NCBI GenBank assembly: GCA_003649205.1
Contig: QMRC01000008.1
Coordinates: 1 to 64,000, forward strand
DNA length: 64,000 bases
Source of the DNA: Thermoprotei archaeon
Lineage (GTDB): Archaea > Thermoproteota > Thermoprotei > Thermoproteales > B15-G16
Direction: 5' to 3'
The notes beneath the pieces were generated by a model. The model had not been told where the DNA came from, did no database searches, and saw only the letters and a list, made by a program, of their open reading frames with translations. A program made the translations under genes and the position numbers. Within the stretch, counting starts at the first letter, position 1; the number at the start of each line of letters is the position of its first letter. This document shows, piece by piece, positions 43,510-52,304 of the stretch.

Positions 43510-45965
43510 AAGATACCTATCTCCCTGAGCTTTATCTTTGTGTACTCGTGTACGCAGTTTCTAAGTATGTCTTCATCGATTCTCAGCTTATCTACCTTCA
43601 TCTTAGACTCAACAGCGAATACAACTAGGCTCTCTCCGTATATCCTACCTGTCTCCGATGGTCTTACCTTGAGCACTCTACCTTCTCTCGTCGATAGGTA
43701 GTACAGTATGTCTTCTAGCGTAATTGCGTAGATATTTCCATCATCTCCATACATCAACATGTCTGCTCTAGTGAGTTTGTTGAGTGGTCTAGCTCTCTTA
43801 CAGGGTAGGCACCTAGCTTCGAGCACTACATAGCCCTCGTAGTCTGCTAGGTTTATTCTCGGTACCTTAGGTGCCTTACGCAGAAGCTCTATCAGTGGTG
43901 CGTGCTGTGGTGTAGCGAATTGATGTACATTAGCCTTCTTCAGGTAGATAGATCTAGGTTCCTCCCATGGTGTGAAGACTCTCAGGTAGTACTTACCACG
44001 TACCTTAATCTCCCTCTTAACTGACTGCAAGTCCTTACCTATCAACCTATAGAGCTGATTTGCAGGGTACGTGAACAAGTCCTCAATATCTGCACTATCG
44101 ATGAGTTCTCTAATGAGCTTAATCCTCTCCTCGTAGCTACTCGACACTATCTTCACGAAGTTATCTGTGATTACCTTCGGCAACCTAAATCGCAGGAGGC
44201 TCTTGATGGGGCTTCCCTTGAGCACTACCTTCTTGCCCTGTAGTATGTATGACTTCCTGCTGTAGATGTACATTACGTTCCACACATCCTCTAGATCTGC
44301 CTCTAGTCCAAATCTCGACAGGTAGTCCGCTATGTCCTTTGCTAGCTTCTGAATATCTTCTCCGCTGTTCACTACCACGAATATGCTATCTGTATCGCTG
44401 TAAATTACCTTCCAACCTCTAGACCTCAAGTACTGAATCCATCCCATCTGTATCTTGTACGTGCCGTAGAAGATCTTGGTTGGGCAAGCTAGGTTCCCTA
44501 GTGGTGCAGGTGATGCTTGCTTACCTTGTACACCGTATGCTAGTGCATTCAGTACTGCCTTAATAGAGTGGTCAACTGGTTCGTACATTGGTGACTTCTT
44601 CTTGAGCTTCTTAGTTAGCTCACGTATCTTCTTCAGCTTGAGAACAGTTGCGTACAGTATACCTAGACCACTTCTCCTATCGAACTCAATTCTCTCAACC
44701 ATATCCTCAACAACACTACCGATATCTTGCATCGTTGCTTCAGGTTCCTTTACGAGCAGTGTAGGGTCTACGAAGTTTGCTAGTACGAAGCTTGGGTACA
44801 TCATCTTTATGTCGAACTGAGCTACGTTCGTGTACAGTACCTTCTCACGCTCTAGCCAAACCCTAGACGCACTTGCTCTCCACTTAACAGCTCTGTACTC
44901 AGGTACGAATCCCCTCACCTCGCACTCATGTGTGAAGAAGTACTCTGCAACCATTCCAGCAGGTAGATTCTGCAGTATCGACATCGGTATCTGTGTTAGT
45001 GCAGATAGTACTGCGATTAGCGAGAACGGAACTATCATTATCTTAGCAGTTATGACTACATCATTTATGTTGTACTTAGCTAGCTCATCTAGATTCATGG
45101 AGTTTAGTCTCTTCTTACCCTCCTTCTTGATCTTCAACTCCTCATCAGTTATACCTACCTTATCCTTCAGAACCTCAGCAACATCGTGTAGTGCCCTTGC
45201 TGAACCTATTGCAAGTGACTGACCCCACGTAGCGAGCGTCTGCGATGTATCGAATATAGCTATCTGCTCTACAGGAATTACGACACCACTTCTACGTAGT
45301 ATAGGTATGTCGAAGCCAACTATGTTATGTCCCGCAAGTAACCTATACCTATTGATCTCCTTCTCAAGTTCATCAAATTGCTTAGGTAGTTCATAGCACT
45401 GAACATCATCAGGTCTAATCTCCTCAAATGGAGTCCACACGTAAGTTGACGCTAGAATAGGCTTCTCCTCTCTAGCCTCGACATCTAGGATAAGTACCTT
45501 GAGCTTTCTGAGGTTCTGTATCGTAGATACATCAAGTACGTAGTAAAGTGGCTTAGTGTCGAAGAACTGTAGACCTAGATCCCACGAGCACCTAGCTAGG
45601 TACCTCACATTGAACATAGATGCCCTAACATCTACACCAGCTCTCTGCAGTGCGAGGACATCCCTAGCGACATCTGGTACCTGAGTTGGTAGCTGACACT
45701 TGACCTTAGCTACACCGTAATCGCTCTTAACCTCGTACCTAGAACCATGAACCTTAATTATAGGCTTCATGTCAACTTCTTCAACCTCAACAACACCACT
45801 GAACTTCTCAATCTCCTTCAGTATCTTCTTGTTCTTGTATATGACGTAGAAGTACGGTCTTATTGCTCGTACTGACGTGACATCACTATCCCTTATCAGT
45901 ATCAGTTGCTCTATCTCCTTCCTACCCTTCAATCTAGGTAGCTTGAGGTCGATATACACTCTCAA
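43506..45965 (-). CDS. polB: Family B DNA polymerase
   Basis: 819 aa. Exonuclease: Exo I LILDVEA (D161, E163), Exo II GHNIVGFD (about 212-219), Exo III YNINDVV (Y298, D302). Polymerase: motif A FDIKMMYPS (about 384-392), motif B KAVLNALAYG (about 469-478), motif C YSDTDS (about 522-527). All catalytic carboxylates are present, so both proofreading and synthesis should work. It synthesises the element's DNA. I see no obvious protein-priming insertions, and a primase lies directly upstream, so RNA- or DNA-primer use is likely. It overlaps the primase gene by 32 nt. Confidence 0.96.
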   Translation of the reverse strand: MRVYIDLKLPRLKGRKEIEQLILIRDSDVTSVRAIRPYFYVIYKNKKILKEIEKFSGVVEVEEVDMKPIIKVHGSRYEVKSDYGVAKVKCQLPTQVPDVARDVLALQRAGVDVRASMFNVRYLARCSWDLGLQFFDTKPLYYVLDVSTIQNLRKLKVLILDVEAREEKPILASTYVWTPFEEIRPDDVQCYELPKQFDELEKEINRYRLLAGHNIVGFDIPILRRSGVVIPVEQIAIFDTSQTLATWGQSLAIGSARALHDVAEVLKDKVGITDEELKIKKEGKKRLNSMNLDELAKYNINDVVITAKIMIVPFSLIAVLSALTQIPMSILQNLPAGMVAEYFFTHECEVRGFVPEYRAVKWRASASRVWLEREKVLYTNVAQFDIKMMYPSFVLANFVDPTLLVKEPEATMQDIGSVVEDMVERIEFDRRSGLGILYATVLKLKKIRELTKKLKKKSPMYEPVDHSIKAVLNALAYGVQGKQASPAPLGNLACPTKIFYGTYKIQMGWIQYLRSRGWKVIYSDTDSIFVVVNSGEDIQKLAKDIADYLSRFGLEADLEDVWNVMYIYSRKSYILQGKKVVLKGSPIKSLLRFRLPKVITDNFVKIVSSSYEERIKLIRELIDSADIEDLFTYPANQLYRLIGKDLQSVKREIKVRGKYYLRVFTPWEEPRSIYLKKANVHQFATPQHAPLIELLRKAPKVPRINLADYEGYVVLEARCLPCKRARPLNKLTRADMLMYGDDGNIYAITLEDILYYLSTREGRVLKVRPSETGRIYGESLVVFAVESKMKVDKLRIDEDILRNCVHEYTKIKLREIGIL

Positions 45966-47301
45966 TCACCTCAGCAACAATCTTGAAAAGTGGCTTACCT
46001 GCCTCAATACCTCTCACATAGAGATTGTACATGTAGCATACGTCACGGTACATGCACTCCTCATCACACCTCACGTACTGTCTAACCATCTCAAAGACGT
46101 CCTTAGGCACTTTAACTGCTGATAGAGATCTAACTCCAAGTTCCTTATCCTCAGCAGTGAAGTACTTCCAGTAATAGTCCCTAGGTTTTCTAAAGCCATA
46201 CCTCTCAGCAAAGTCCACAATCATCTTCTCAAGATTCTGCTCATCTAGGTACACAAGTGCAGGTGCTACTACGCACGCTAGCCTACACATTGCGTATCTG
46301 TAACCCTCCTCAACCTCACCTAGAAAGCACTTCACAATGCATGGAGGTAGCACGTGCTTAGCCTTTGAGAGAAGCTCCTTGAACTCATCATATGTGAGAG
46401 TACCTACGAAACCTAGATTAACCTCATCTTCTCTAGGCTTAACATCACTAAGTGCTATTCCCTGTATCTTCTCGTACTCTTCATCACTCTCCACTCTCCT
46501 AATAGATAGTGTTGTTTTGATTTGTTTTGCAACACCTTCATCTCCTATTACCCTAGCTATATTGCAGAGAAATTCATGAATGTAGTCTACGTCCTTAACC
46601 GCAATCTCTGTTAAGTCACCCACATCCACTACGTGCTGAAACTCCTTCGATAGAACTCTATAGCACTTGACACTAACGGTATTATTGCTGAAGACTAGGT
46701 ACCTAGACTGTGGAGGGTATGAACCTAAGTACCTATACCCTGACATTACCTCGATCTTGATTCCTAGCAAATTCCTGTAATCTAGTACCTTCTTTGTTGT
46801 CCAGCTCTCTCCCTTAGGTGTTCTCTGTCCTACAGCTATGCTCACTGCATCAGGTAGGTAGAAGTACTTGTGGAATCCACGTCTAGTCTCAACATCGAAG
46901 AGTCCACTTGCTCTGAGCTTACTACGAACATTCTCATCATAGCACTCAACATCTATCAACACGAAGTTCCTAAGTACGAAACCTACATTGATTAAGCAAC
47001 CTAGTTTAGAGCATCTGTACTTCACATCAACTACTTCAGAATCTGTAACCGACTTCCTCTGTAGATTCCTCCACTCAATCATTGGTACCTTCGTGAATAT
47101 GTACCTAGGAACAACAACAAGCTCAATAGGGTACACTACATCTCTTCTTCTTGAGAGGAGTCTCCTAGCTATGATGTAGAGAGCTTGCTCTGGTATGTCG
47201 GGAATATCCTTCTCTCTTTCTCTCAAGATTTCAAGACTCTTCTTCAGATATTCTACGTAGGAAGATACACTTTGTATCTTCTCTAACATGCTCTGGAACA
47301 T
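45934..47301 (-). CDS. Prim-Pol-like primase (archaeo-eukaryotic primase family)
   Basis: 455 aa from ATG 47301; the frame is open to 47340 and ATG 47289 is also possible. Helical N-terminus, then a Prim-Pol-like core: GCLINVGFVLRNFVLIDVEC (acidic D-x-E), DVETRRGFHKYFYLPDA (the G-x-H-x-Y/F signature) and GSYPPQSRYLVF (the PPS-like block). The C-terminal region has helical PriCT-like sequence and CDEECMYRDVCYMYNLY, a possible metal cluster. It should make primers for PolB. The 5' end overlaps the zinc-ribbon gene and the 3' end overlaps polB. Confidence 0.75.
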   Translation of the reverse strand: MFQSMLEKIQSVSSYVEYLKKSLEILREREKDIPDIPEQALYIIARRLLSRRRDVVYPIELVVVPRYIFTKVPMIEWRNLQRKSVTDSEVVDVKYRCSKLGCLINVGFVLRNFVLIDVECYDENVRSKLRASGLFDVETRRGFHKYFYLPDAVSIAVGQRTPKGESWTTKKVLDYRNLLGIKIEVMSGYRYLGSYPPQSRYLVFSNNTVSVKCYRVLSKEFQHVVDVGDLTEIAVKDVDYIHEFLCNIARVIGDEGVAKQIKTTLSIRRVESDEEYEKIQGIALSDVKPREDEVNLGFVGTLTYDEFKELLSKAKHVLPPCIVKCFLGEVEEGYRYAMCRLACVVAPALVYLDEQNLEKMIVDFAERYGFRKPRDYYWKYFTAEDKELGVRSLSAVKVPKDVFEMVRQYVRCDEECMYRDVCYMYNLYVRGIEAGKPLFKIVAEVIESVYRPQAT

Positions 47302-47737
47302 AGAGTTTCCTCCCACACCTCGGGCACGTACCATCCTCATACACTGTAGTTAAGCAAAATGGACACTGAACGTCATAAAGTGTTGCACAGGTGTATCCTC
47401 CTCCAATACCTTCAGGAAATATCACGACATCTACAATCCTAGGTATCACCCTATTTCGTCTCCTATACTCTTCAAGAAGTGCATCACTCTCTCTCAGATA
47501 TATGTGGAATTCAGGGTAGTCAACAACTATTTTCTCGACTCTATTCACAAACTCTCTATAACTCATGCTGTGTCTGTAGAAGAACCAGTGTGCTAGCTTC
47601 AGTGCTACGACTATGTTTTTCCTAACAGAACTCAGTGTCCTAAATACGTATGCTCTACAAATAATGGGGATTGGAGTTCTTCGACGAGGTACCCTTACTT
47701 GAACTACTCTCAGTGTGTCCTCTGTGTTACTCGACAT
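47231..47737 (-). CDS. Zinc-ribbon protein of the replication operon
   Basis: 168 aa. Basic N-terminus (VQVRVPRRRTPIPIICRA), helical middle, and a C-terminal zinc ribbon CPFCLTTVYEDGTCPRCGRK (CxxC ... CxxC, about 125-143). It overlaps the 247-aa gene upstream by 11 nt and the primase downstream. Probably a nucleic-acid or primase accessory factor (inferred from location). Confidence 0.7.
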   Translation of the reverse strand: MSSNTEDTLRVVQVRVPRRRTPIPIICRAYVFRTLSSVRKNIVVALKLAHWFFYRHSMSYREFVNRVEKIVVDYPEFHIYLRESDALLEEYRRRNRVIPRIVDVVIFPEGIGGGYTCATLYDVQCPFCLTTVYEDGTCPRCGRKLYVPEHVREDTKCIFLRRISEEES

Positions 47738-48470
47738 CGCCTACCTTAATCCCTCCAGTCTCTTCTCCTGTCTTCTCCTCCTCTACCTTCTCTCTTGTTG
47801 TTGTCTCTTCCTTCTCTGCTGTCTCTCCTCTCTCTAGCTCTAGTGTTTCTAGGTCTAGTCTCGATAGTAAGAGTGTGTCGTAGATGCTTCTTAGGTCTGT
47901 CTGTAGTGCGAATAGGTCTGCTATGTTTTCTCTTCTTGGTTCGTAGTGGTTTACTCTATCGCATACGAGGAGTATCTGCCTTCCTAGGAGTGCTATCTCT
48001 CTTAGGTTGATGATCTTGTGTGTGTAGAGAACTCTCGTGAGTGTTTCGATGTTCTCAGCGTACACTAGCCACTGATCTGGTTTCGATATGATTGCTCTCT
48101 CTACTCCTGCTCTCAGTACTCTCTTGACGATTTCTCTCACTAGTGTTTTGTAGTCTTCTTTTCTGTACGTTACTGGATTGTCTAACCTATGCACTGTCTC
48201 TCTCATGTCTATGACGTTCCTTATGGGGTATCTGGTTGGTTTTCCTAGTGGTTCTACTGCTGTCTTAACTGGTCTTCCCTCTACGTCCATGCTTATTGTC
48301 TTCGTTACGTACTTCTCCCATGCTAGTGTTGTCTTCTCGATCTTGTACGTTGCCATTCCGCACCCTGTCAGTATTCTCTCCTCTCTCTCATCTGTATCGA
48401 AGCACATCGGTATTCTCTTTGTCAGTATTCTCGCCTCTATCTTTAGGTTTGCTGGGAAGAGGAGGATCAT
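47727..48470 (-). CDS. Replication-operon protein with acidic C-terminal tail
   Basis: 247 aa. The first 200 residues are alpha/beta with basic patches. The last 40 are Glu/Thr/Lys-rich and end acidic (EEETGGIKVGDVE-type). Acidic tails of this sort are common on single-stranded DNA-binding proteins, but I see no OB-fold signature, so this is only a hint. First gene of the leftward replication operon. The start ATG 48470 follows the TAACCCCTAATAAAA promoter at 48503-48520. Confidence 0.6.
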   Translation of the reverse strand: MILLFPANLKIEARILTKRIPMCFDTDEREERILTGCGMATYKIEKTTLAWEKYVTKTISMDVEGRPVKTAVEPLGKPTRYPIRNVIDMRETVHRLDNPVTYRKEDYKTLVREIVKRVLRAGVERAIISKPDQWLVYAENIETLTRVLYTHKIINLREIALLGRQILLVCDRVNHYEPRRENIADLFALQTDLRSIYDTLLLSRLDLETLELERGETAEKEETTTREKVEEEKTGEETGGIKVGDVE

Positions 48471-48502
48471 ACCTCACACCTACTGTATCTCTATCTCGTA
48501 TG

Positions 48503-48520
48503 TTTTATTAGGGGTTAGTT
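48503..48520 (-). promoter_or_regulatory. Replication-type promoter TAACCCCTAATAAAA
   Basis: On the minus strand this reads AACTAACCCCTAATAAAA, ending 33 nt before ATG 48470. It matches the element before the helicase, RecA-like and ribonucleotide reductase genes: a BRE-like CCCC joined to a TATA-like TAATAAA. Confidence 0.6.
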
Positions 48521-48671
48521 AATCACCTTCTGGTCTCTCTGTGCTTCGTGTCTTTGGTGTTCTTTGCGTCGTCTCCTCTACGTTGCATTGCTCAGTTGCT
48601 CTCGGCTCTGTACGTAGCTCTGCTCACCCCTTCTCTTGCTGTCGTAATTCCTGTCATTGATGGTTTGCTAC

Positions 48672-48690
48672 CTTAAATAGGGGTTTATAA
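48672..48690 (-). repeat. Left arm of 19-bp inverted repeat, leftward promoter-like
   Basis: CTTAAATAGGGGTTTATAA on the plus strand. Its reverse complement contains AACCCCTATTTAAG, a BRE-plus-TATA-like element facing left toward the polB operon. It differs at one position from the right arm at 48958-48976. Confidence 0.65.
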
Positions 48691-48957
48691 GTTTTCTCAT
48701 GTGTCTCACTTCAGGTGTTTTAGGGTCGCAGAAACAGGAAATATAGGGATTAGTTAGTAGTTTTTGCGTAAGTAAGACGGAGGTTGGTTTGTTGATTGAT
48801 TGAGCTTCAGTTTTATGGAGGTGACTCTACTCATGGCTTCATTTCGGTAGAGTTTGCTACCATCCCACACCTGCTCCATGTCACGTCAGCACGTAATATA
48901 TAATAATTTTTACACAGTCGATTCTTGTACCCCTGATGTAGCATTCATGAGCAATTT

Positions 48958-48976
48958 TTATTAACCCCTATTTAAG
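48958..48976 (+). repeat. Right arm of 19-bp inverted repeat, rightward promoter-like
   Basis: TTATTAACCCCTATTTAAG, the reverse complement of the left arm with one mismatch. It faces the helicase operon and lies about 65 nt upstream of its proximal promoter, so each direction has a distal and a proximal promoter. Confidence 0.65.
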
Positions 48977-49037
48977 CTCGTTTGCTGATGAATATCACAT
49001 GGACAGTTCGCTCGACGGTAATGATGTGCTCTCTTTC

Positions 49038-49053
49038 TAACTCCTAATAAATT
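49038..49053 (+). promoter_or_regulatory. Replication-type promoter before the 49075 gene
   Basis: TAACTCCTAATAAATT, with the TATA-like part centred about 27 nt before GTG 49075, fitting a leaderless transcript. Confidence 0.6.
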
Positions 49054-49074
49054 ACGTAGGATTTAGCTACTTAG

Positions 49075-49593
49075 GTGATGAGGGTGTGGGTCATAGCCTT
49101 TCTGAGGGTTGAGAACTTTCCAGTTAAGACACTGGTCTACAGTGTATCGCACCTCGTATCTGTGCTCTCTAGGTGTGGTGTTAGGTGTAGTAACTACGTG
49201 TCCTTCAACGACGATGAGATCTACCTTGCGAGAAATGTAGCTTATAGAAACGGTATTTACTACGCTCAACGTGGCACTAAGTACGTGAAGTTTCCTGCAA
49301 AGTTCCTTAGAGATTACCTTGTTGATTTGCTGAACTTTGTAACTAAATTCGATAGGGTTAAGACAATTCCTGAAGCAATGTCTGATCAACTGTGTGGTCG
49401 TGGTGCTGTACCTATCTACGTTGATGTTGATTACATAACATCAAATATGTACGATGTCAAGAATAGGAAAGTTGCTGGCTTTCTCCACTTTTCAATATCT
49501 CTACCCTTTCGTGGATGTAAGGATCTGGTAATGCTATTCTCTTGGAGGTTCCTAAAATATGGTAGAGAAGTACATAAGAATAAAAACAGATGA
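49075..49593 (+). CDS. Hypothetical protein upstream of helicase
   Basis: 172 aa from GTG 49075 (ATG 49078 is equally good). Alpha/beta: VWVIAFLRVENFPVKTLVYS, CGVRCSNYVSF (two close Cys), VDVDYITSNMYDV, FHFSISLPF-like strands. No family recognised. It overlaps the helicase gene by 35 nt and is the first gene of the rightward replication operon, so a helicase or replication accessory role is likely. Confidence 0.65.
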   Translation: MMRVWVIAFLRVENFPVKTLVYSVSHLVSVLSRCGVRCSNYVSFNDDEIYLARNVAYRNGIYYAQRGTKYVKFPAKFLRDYLVDLLNFVTKFDRVKTIPEAMSDQLCGRGAVPIYVDVDYITSNMYDVKNRKVAGFLHFSISLPFRGCKDLVMLFSWRFLKYGREVHKNKNR

Positions 49594-51466
49594 TATTCTC
49601 CTAAATGACTTGCTGGTACTCACTGCACCAAATGGCTTCGGGAAGACTTATGCTGTTGCTGGTGCTGTAGCTAAGTTATCCAGTATGAAGATCTTCGATA
49701 GAATATACTTCCTAGCTAATTCACAAGATGCTTGTGGATCTATTGTACAGAAGTTGAGACATCACAATGCTAAGTTAGTTATCTGGTATGAAGGTATTGA
49801 ACGTAGCTGTATGAATAAGGAACTTCTTGAAGTGGTAGAGCATTTAACTGGAGACCCATCTCTTGCATGTCTAGTATGTCCATACAGTATACTGCAACAG
49901 AGTAAGAATAGAGAAATAACTCCAGAGACCTTGGTTCGAAGGGTGTTGAAGTTCTTTGAGGAGCGTGATGTAGCTGTTATTAGGGCTAGAGATGTGAAGA
50001 TGTACTTACTACCAAATCAAGAAATCTGTGGTCACAGTGTAATTAGAGCACTTACACTAAGACCTTCTCTAGACTTTAAGATTTATCTAGAGCGACTGAA
50101 TGTAACACCGATTTTTGTGGCACCTTTCCAGCTCTTTCTAACGTACAGTACAGCACAAGTCTTCATGAAGAGTGCTGAGAGATTGAGAAAAGAGCGTAGG
50201 TACCTATTCGTATTTGATGAGGCTGATAACTTACTTCTAATGGGTAAGGTCTACACGATAGAGAAGCCAGATTTTACAGACTTTGACTACGAGATCTTGA
50301 ATAAGCTATCTCCGTCTACCTATCGTCTTAGTGCTTTCATAGATATCTATACTAAGTTATTTAACATAATTGCGGAGGGTAGGAAGGAGCTTTCTAGGTA
50401 CGATTCTAGGATTGGTGTTAGTGATATTAAGAGGCAAGTACATGAGTTACTTAGCTCAAGGACTGTTGAGCGTGTTGTTGCTGGTGTCTGTAAGCGTCTA
50501 CGTACGATACTTCTTGAGGCTTTGAAGCAGATGAAGAGGACATTTCTCTTTAGGGCTGTTGAGTCTCTAAATCCCTTCACGCTAAGATTACTTAAGAGCT
50601 ATGGTGTTCAAGAGTTTGTTAAGTACATTGACTGTGATGTTGTTCGTAGGAGAAAGGGTAGTCAGGTTGAGGAGGAGGTTACTGCTATTCGTCTTCAGAA
50701 CTTCTCAATAGTTTCCGACATGGTGTTCAGCAATGAGAAACCTATTCGTAAGAGTCAGAAGGTAGTTGTAACTGCTACGTGGTGTGATGACTTAATGCGT
50801 AGATTATTCAAGGTAGGTGCAGAGTGTGTGAGGGTTGTCCGTGCTGTACCTGATAACGTGTACTTTGGTAGATTTGTAATCTATGAAACTGGTAGTAGGG
50901 CTCTAGAATCTACAGTATATGGTAAGGGTCAGTTCACATATCGAGTACTTTACCTAATTAAGAAGGTAATAGATGTCTATGCTGAGAAGTTCGGTATGAA
51001 GCCTAGTGGTGTTCTCGTGTGGTTTATGTCTAAGAGGCAATTTAGAGCATTTCTATCAGTACTTCGAGAGAAGAGGGCTAAGATCTCGATTGAGAGCGAT
51101 GATTTAGCGAGCATTACAGTTGCTAAGGTTAAGGTGTTACTCACATACCTTGGTTCTAGGATTACCAGAGGTGTTGACCTACCTGACTACGATATCTCCA
51201 TAGTGTTAGCACCGTTTCTAAGACCTCCTAGATCCTTCGGTGCTAGATGGCTTGACTGCGACTATGCTAGAGCAATATTCGAGAGCATACAAGCAGTCAT
51301 GAGAATTGTCAGATCACCATCACCTTCTAGACCAAAGGTTGTAATGCTTGAGGATTCACTATTTAAGAGCCCATACAAGGACTATGCACCAGCATGGTTC
51401 GTAGACTTCATCAAGAGTGGAAGGAAGTTTATTGAGCTAGATCTCGTAACTGCTGTATCAATCTAG
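49559..51466 (+). CDS. XPD/Rad3-type iron-sulfur superfamily 2 helicase
   Basis: 635 aa. Walker A TAPNGFGKT (about residues 22-30), DEAD-type Walker B FVFDEADN (about 219-226), and motif V-like SRITRGVDLPDYD (about 531-543). Between Walker A and B are four cysteines at 84, 104, 107 and 157 (C-x19-C-x2-C-x49-C), the arrangement of the Fe-S cluster in XPD, FancJ and DinG helicases. It would unwind DNA 5' to 3' at the replication fork or in repair. It overlaps the 172-aa gene and is followed by a convergent membrane-protein gene. Confidence 0.85.
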   Translation: MVEKYIRIKTDDILLNDLLVLTAPNGFGKTYAVAGAVAKLSSMKIFDRIYFLANSQDACGSIVQKLRHHNAKLVIWYEGIERSCMNKELLEVVEHLTGDPSLACLVCPYSILQQSKNREITPETLVRRVLKFFEERDVAVIRARDVKMYLLPNQEICGHSVIRALTLRPSLDFKIYLERLNVTPIFVAPFQLFLTYSTAQVFMKSAERLRKERRYLFVFDEADNLLLMGKVYTIEKPDFTDFDYEILNKLSPSTYRLSAFIDIYTKLFNIIAEGRKELSRYDSRIGVSDIKRQVHELLSSRTVERVVAGVCKRLRTILLEALKQMKRTFLFRAVESLNPFTLRLLKSYGVQEFVKYIDCDVVRRRKGSQVEEEVTAIRLQNFSIVSDMVFSNEKPIRKSQKVVVTATWCDDLMRRLFKVGAECVRVVRAVPDNVYFGRFVIYETGSRALESTVYGKGQFTYRVLYLIKKVIDVYAEKFGMKPSGVLVWFMSKRQFRAFLSVLREKRAKISIESDDLASITVAKVKVLLTYLGSRITRGVDLPDYDISIVLAPFLRPPRSFGARWLDCDYARAIFESIQAVMRIVRSPSPSRPKVVMLEDSLFKSPYKDYAPAWFVDFIKSGRKFIELDLVTAVSI

Positions 51467-51807
51467 ACGTACTTCATTACCTCTAGCTTTGCTGATGTAC
51501 TACCTATCTTCGATCCAAGCATCATCAAACCTCCAGTAATGAAGCCGAAGCTACATACCTCCGCTATATATCTTACTTCGTACATTAGTCCTATTGCTAG
51601 TATGATCAACGTGAAGCCTGTTAGTACGTACCCTAGGACGAGAATCTTCTTCATTTCCTCTCTAACTACTTTTCTCGCTCCTGTAAGTGCTGACACTATG
51701 ATCCCTAGCCCGAGGCATGCTAGGAATGGTATAACTGTGTGGAGTAGTACTGCAAGACCTATACCAAGTACTAGAAATCCTATGAATATGTCTCTATCGA
51801 ACTTCAC
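51463..51807 (-). CDS. Four-helix membrane protein with KYV tail
   Basis: 114 aa with hydrophobic helices at about 8-24, 26-44, 55-76 and 84-102, Gly-rich (GFLVLGIGLAVLL, FGFITGGLMMLGSKIG). It ends SAKLEVMKYV, keeping the [KR]Y[LIV] terminus though with fewer basic residues. It overlaps the helicase 3' end by 4 nt. It is the only tail protein inside the replication region. Function unknown. Confidence 0.7.
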   Translation of the reverse strand: MKFDRDIFIGFLVLGIGLAVLLHTVIPFLACLGLGIIVSALTGARKVVREEMKKILVLGYVLTGFTLIILAIGLMYEVRYIAEVCSFGFITGGLMMLGSKIGSTSAKLEVMKYV

Positions 51808-51851
51808 GTAATCACCGTACTTAGCTAGGTGAAGGAACTATTTCTGTATTT

Positions 51852-52304
51852 CTACGCTGTGAGCATCCTAGCAAATAACTGTGCCCTATCAAGATCGAGG
51901 ACAATCTCCCTAGCTAGGACAATACATGTGTTATGTTCTAGATCTACAACACCCTCAATGTCCCTGACCTCTCTGACAACTGTTGAGCATGCTAGCTCTC
52001 TATCTGTTAGGTAGAAGATGAACTTTGCACCTATGTGTTTTCTCTCGATGAATCTCTGTAGATAGCTCTTTATCTTGGGAGGGCTTGTGAATGCTAGACT
52101 CCTTGTCTTAACCTTAACGGAGTTCGCTCTTACGAATCTATATTCCTTGAAGATGGGTACTTCGGTGAATACTGGTGTCTTAGGTATCTTCTTCTTGCAG
52201 TACGATGTAGTAAATAGCCTAACTAACCTAGGTTTCTCATTCTCGTGCAGGAGCACTGCGTAGTACCCTTGCCACTCAAATGTTCTTGGGAGTACGACTA
52301 TCAT
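51852..52304 (-). CDS. Hypothetical soluble protein
   Basis: 150 aa, basic, alpha/beta: VVLPRTFEWQGYYAVLL, then KKKIPKTPVF, a basic patch KIKSYLQRFIERKHIG, and VVDLEHNTCIVLAREIVLDL. Three cysteines. No family recognised. The location between the helicase and RecA-like genes suggests DNA metabolism, but no motif supports it. Confidence 0.6.
   Translation of the reverse strand: MIVVLPRTFEWQGYYAVLLHENEKPRLVRLFTTSYCKKKIPKTPVFTEVPIFKEYRFVRANSVKVKTRSLAFTSPPKIKSYLQRFIERKHIGAKFIFYLTDRELACSTVVREVRDIEGVVDLEHNTCIVLAREIVLDLDRAQLFARMLTA

Larger units (their letters stand above)
48471..49074. other. Gene-free region between divergent replication operons; candidate origin
   Basis: 604 nt with no convincing gene. 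It contains the two arms of a 19-bp inverted repeat (48672-48690 and 48958-48976), a proximal promoter on each side and an AT-rich run TAATATATAATAATTTTTA (48893-48912 area) that could unwind. It separates leftward polB/primase genes from rightward helicase genes. Tiny ORFs of 13-19 codons exist after the right arm (for example from ATG 48985 or 48996) but look non-functional. Confidence 0.5.

Noticed and set aside
43506-45965. Protein-primed type of PolB.
   Set aside because: Length and motif spacing fit the RNA/DNA-primed type and a Prim-Pol-like primase is adjacent; TPR insertions were not recognised.
48985-49041. Tiny ORFs after the right inverted-repeat arm (13 and 19 codons).
   Set aside because: Too short, no coupling and no composition signal; more likely leader RNA.
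49063-49389. Minus-strand 108-codon open frame opposite the 172-aa gene.
   Set aside because: It lies entirely over the gene next to a clear plus-strand promoter, with shadow-like composition.
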